A stretch of 64,000 bases of DNA from [Bacillus] selenitireducens MLS10 (lineage in GTDB: Bacteria > Bacillota > Bacilli > Bacillales > Salisediminibacteriaceae), in NCBI RefSeq assembly GCF_000093085.1, contig NC_014219.1:868001-932000 (forward strand). Reading direction: 5' to 3'. The position numbers and the translations under genes are program-made. The notes below the pieces were generated by a model that made no database searches, had not been told where the DNA came from, and was given only the letters and a program-made list of their open reading frames with translations. This document shows, piece by piece, positions 62,701-64,000 of the stretch; the stretch's first letter is position 1; the number at the start of each line of letters is the position of its first letter.

Positions 62701-64000
62701 AAACAGATGAGTTTGCGATTTATCACTGGAACGAAGAAAAAGGTTATTATGTTCCCCTTGAGAGCGAGGTGGACACCGATGAAAATATGGTAACAGCCGT
62801 TGTGACTGAACCGGGTCAATATCTCGTGGCTGTCGATGTATGGGATCCGGTGATCAATGATCTGACTCTGAGCAACATCGGTGATGAGACGTATTTGGAA
62901 ACGGAAATTGGTACCAGGATCAGTCAAATTGATTTGGATTTTGTCAATCTGGACGTAAACGGTGCGGATGTCTCTCTGGCTGAAGGTGATAATTTGTTTT
63001 ATCAGCCTGTGACAGGGGCACTTCAGGCGGAGATCAGAGATCATCTCGAACCTGGTGAAAATGAGGTCAGTCTTTCTGTGACATCGGGCACGGGGAAGTC
63101 TGCAACAAAAGAAGCGGTCCTCGTGCATGATACTGAACCCCCGGTGATTCATGATTCAAGCTTCATGGTCGAGGGCGATGACATTACGGTTGAAGCAGAG
63201 GTGACGGATAACATTGAGATGAGCAGGGTTCTGCTCAATGTGACGGATACACGGGATCCAATGAACAGCCTCGTATTGACAATGGATGAGCATGATGGGG
63301 GGATCTTCCGTACAACGTTGAACCGAGACGATATCGCCGTACCGGAAGTCTCACTGATTGTAAAGGCACGTGACTGGATGGAGAATGAAGCGGTGACGGA
63401 TGCGGTCTCGCAAACAACAGGTGAGGTTGAGGCAGTCGAACTTCGATCGCCTGCAACCGTCCGGGGCGTTGATCCCAATGGACCACTGACGCTGTCATTT
63501 AATGAGCTGATCGATTCAGGTGAGCGTTACGATCAGATTGAGGTTGTGGATGTAAATGGCGAACAGGTGAGTATATACGTGCAGCTCTCTGGAAATGAGA
63601 TGCTGATCTATCCGAGCAGGTCCTTTGAAGAAGAAGAAACGTATACGCTGTTACTTCCGGAAGAGAGCCTCAGGACTGTGTATGCGGATGAAGTCCTTCA
63701 TGAAGAAATCAGGGTACAGTTTACGACAGGAAGTCGTGAAACAGCATTTGAGAACCCTTTCTCTGACTTCGATCCTGATCACCGTGCGGGATTTGCGGTA
63801 TATCCACTCGTTGATTACGGTGTCATTCAGGGATACCCTGACGGAACATTCCGACCTGATGCCAATATCTTGCGCGGTGAGGCCGCTCTGATGCTTGCAA
63901 GAGGGATGGGACTGGTTGACCAGACTGGACAAGCTGCCGAAGGAACGGATTTTGAAACCCCATTTGCGGATGTTCCCGATTCAAGCCGGTATTATGATTC
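59775..64000 (+). CDS. Giant SLH-domain surface protein with GATase1-like N-terminal domain (3' partial)
   Basis: The frame is open from the ATG at 59775 to the right edge (1408 codons). A signal peptide (MYILKKIQLFLLTVVLFLSF, cleavage near ADAAG) leads to a Rossmann-like domain (RRSVLLILEEGNSHSSIYNE, LDELWNYDAVVFFSNSRAHI, NYVRQGGGLWILGEMSSEGG), of the type seen in class-I glutamine-amidotransferase-like surface proteins without catalysis. A long glycine- and serine-rich beta region follows (LGAGSSTMLNYENIGEVYNL, GGYGGAASAGGSVEIGVDF), then Ig-like domains (EPPVIHDSSFMVEGDDITVE), an SbsA-type domain, and the first SLH domain (GYPDGTFRPDANILRGEAAL) with a second beginning at the edge. GAGGTG precedes the start. 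It is coupled to the small membrane protein upstream. Confidence 0.88.
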   Translation, partial: MYILKKIQLFLLTVVLFLSFVLPVNPGAADAAGQGPETASQSDRDEMYEPFEPVVTTASEGDRRRSVLLILEEGNSHSSIYNEEWRGFSQLANHLQVNDYIIEEKALPQITLDELWNYDAVVFFSNSRAHISDSEVRTVHNYVRQGGGLWILGEMSSEGGFPYNEPLNEIAKPFGIEIEKGLLFQEEQRAEGFSHSRMNGRGLPLFTDIQEHVTMSGVNEFYYNWGTALDVSPPAVPVAFSEEDAWLDPATTWYEETWSSGEGWYSEQNDSHLSGKMPVAAVSEFGRGKVAVLGDSGIFANVSFDDNDHRQLTLNTLEWLMDTERGREVTVETLYPVTQYTPSTVMKGGSAVRYYQLFDDLGVPVRRVNIQYRFEGQEEVRMAETNEQGMFAVETDPLFESNLQRVKFENVQYQWPEDTATFPVQVRDREFNQTFSLSTEMSGQVGVGAPSLKVGNLVEINTVSAALKLGAGSSTMLNYENIGEVYNLKLEQRVNNEIGVGGEAGLRASILSGENTPTMKAGAGIESNASGSVSHGYSATFDSFNDRDGERYNQQLMESFLFMLNAAVVNNSRNAVGAIVYNYLLDNVDLEGEYSQTGGYGGAASAGGSVEIGVDFPFTENVSAATMFESNIGVDMTYDKQVEHHFNSDEVKHSVVRGLAGSYNIGKIKNQIDTSPVNLNLERSDSNVYSDGIHEETGLSLTKRGSVIEDLTWHSTVQTSSENGFVTGHDSFLKKTNVYPSGELTTLKDNVPAIHGFLDNHRISLSSLDRIQGEAMNFADHYEWQISEKEEESVNLGLELAISVGPKVGLGASFSGADEIEYTRDVGVFESGLGEIVLERYDDDTYIDGQRQDVTNLLDEYAYAVGDAVSHLFDSTVQALADGAEYVWESGKATVKSVGSGIASTARGVLTTVTDAASGFSFFSAQTATGQAPIISEIYLYHLIDEDGDELENYGEVELSLEYEQSKVDQYGYQDQTDEFAIYHWNEEKGYYVPLESEVDTDENMVTAVVTEPGQYLVAVDVWDPVINDLTLSNIGDETYLETEIGTRISQIDLDFVNLDVNGADVSLAEGDNLFYQPVTGALQAEIRDHLEPGENEVSLSVTSGTGKSATKEAVLVHDTEPPVIHDSSFMVEGDDITVEAEVTDNIEMSRVLLNVTDTRDPMNSLVLTMDEHDGGIFRTTLNRDDIAVPEVSLIVKARDWMENEAVTDAVSQTTGEVEAVELRSPATVRGVDPNGPLTLSFNELIDSGERYDQIEVVDVNGEQVSIYVQLSGNEMLIYPSRSFEEEETYTLLLPEESLRTVYADEVLHEEIRVQFTTGSRETAFENPFSDFDPDHRAGFAVYPLVDYGVIQGYPDGTFRPDANILRGEAALMLARGMGLVDQTGQAAEGTDFETPFADVPDSSRYYD

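Overview
The window reads as chromosomal DNA of a Gram-positive Bacillota bacterium, most likely a salt- or alkali-adapted Bacillaceae. Grounds: AGGAGG-type ribosome binding sites, sigma-A promoters (TTGACA-17-TATGAT), low to moderate GC, very acidic exported proteins, and several large surface proteins with three SLH (S-layer homology) domains each. Genus-level assignment is inference.

Region 1 (1-13.1 kb) is the late part of a siphovirus-type prophage, almost all on the + strand and tightly overlapped: portal (5' end outside the window), ClpP-like prohead protease, HK97-type major capsid protein, small head protein, connector and head-closure proteins, gp10-like and tail-terminator proteins, major tail protein, tail chaperones gpG/gpGT with a clear -1 frameshift signal (A AAA AAC at 5530), tape measure with an 11-residue Trp repeat, distal tail protein, tail-tip lysin-type protein, a BNR/Asp-box-like tip protein, holin and amidase endolysin. 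Terminase and early genes must lie to the left.

Region 2 (13.1-20.7 kb) is the most unusual part. Three consecutive genes encode four large-serine-recombinase modules; the third gene is a 1191-codon double-headed fusion with two complete catalytic domains. A multi-helix RNA element overlaps the fusion gene's ribosome binding site, and several terminators follow it. The prophage appears to end inside a surface-protein gene: reading frame homologous to an internal repeat of that gene starts abruptly at about 20738, which marks a candidate right attachment site.

Region 3 (20.7-32 kb) holds the truncated SLH protein, an orphan peptide-type substrate-binding lipoprotein (- strand), a metallo-beta-lactamase fragment, an SLH-anchored 5'-nucleotidase, a HAD phosphatase and a soluble chemoreceptor with a C-terminal sensor. 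A promoter-plus-hairpin element occurs twice (20.4 and 29.5 kb).

Region 4 (32-45.2 kb) is a mobile-element graveyard: an IS200/IS605-type tnpB with a frameshift, a divergent 44-residue ribbon-helix-helix protein with a palindromic operator between them, a group IIC intron sitting directly behind a terminator hairpin with a nonsense codon in its reverse transcriptase, IS3 remnants and one full-length IS3-family element. Between and around these lie surface-protein genes, several broken by a frameshift, a nonsense codon or the IS.

Region 5 (45.2-64 kb) is a surface-protein array: an SLH protein with a promoter and three-way-junction leader, a TcaA/YvbJ-like zinc-ribbon membrane protein, a second zinc-ribbon membrane protein, a 1733-residue secreted protein with near-identical 288-bp repeats, a small membrane protein, and a giant SLH protein that runs off the right edge. 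A 97-bp palindromic repeat sits at the starts of two of these genes. Together, the locus looks like a rapidly changing cell-surface island that is also a landing zone for mobile DNA.
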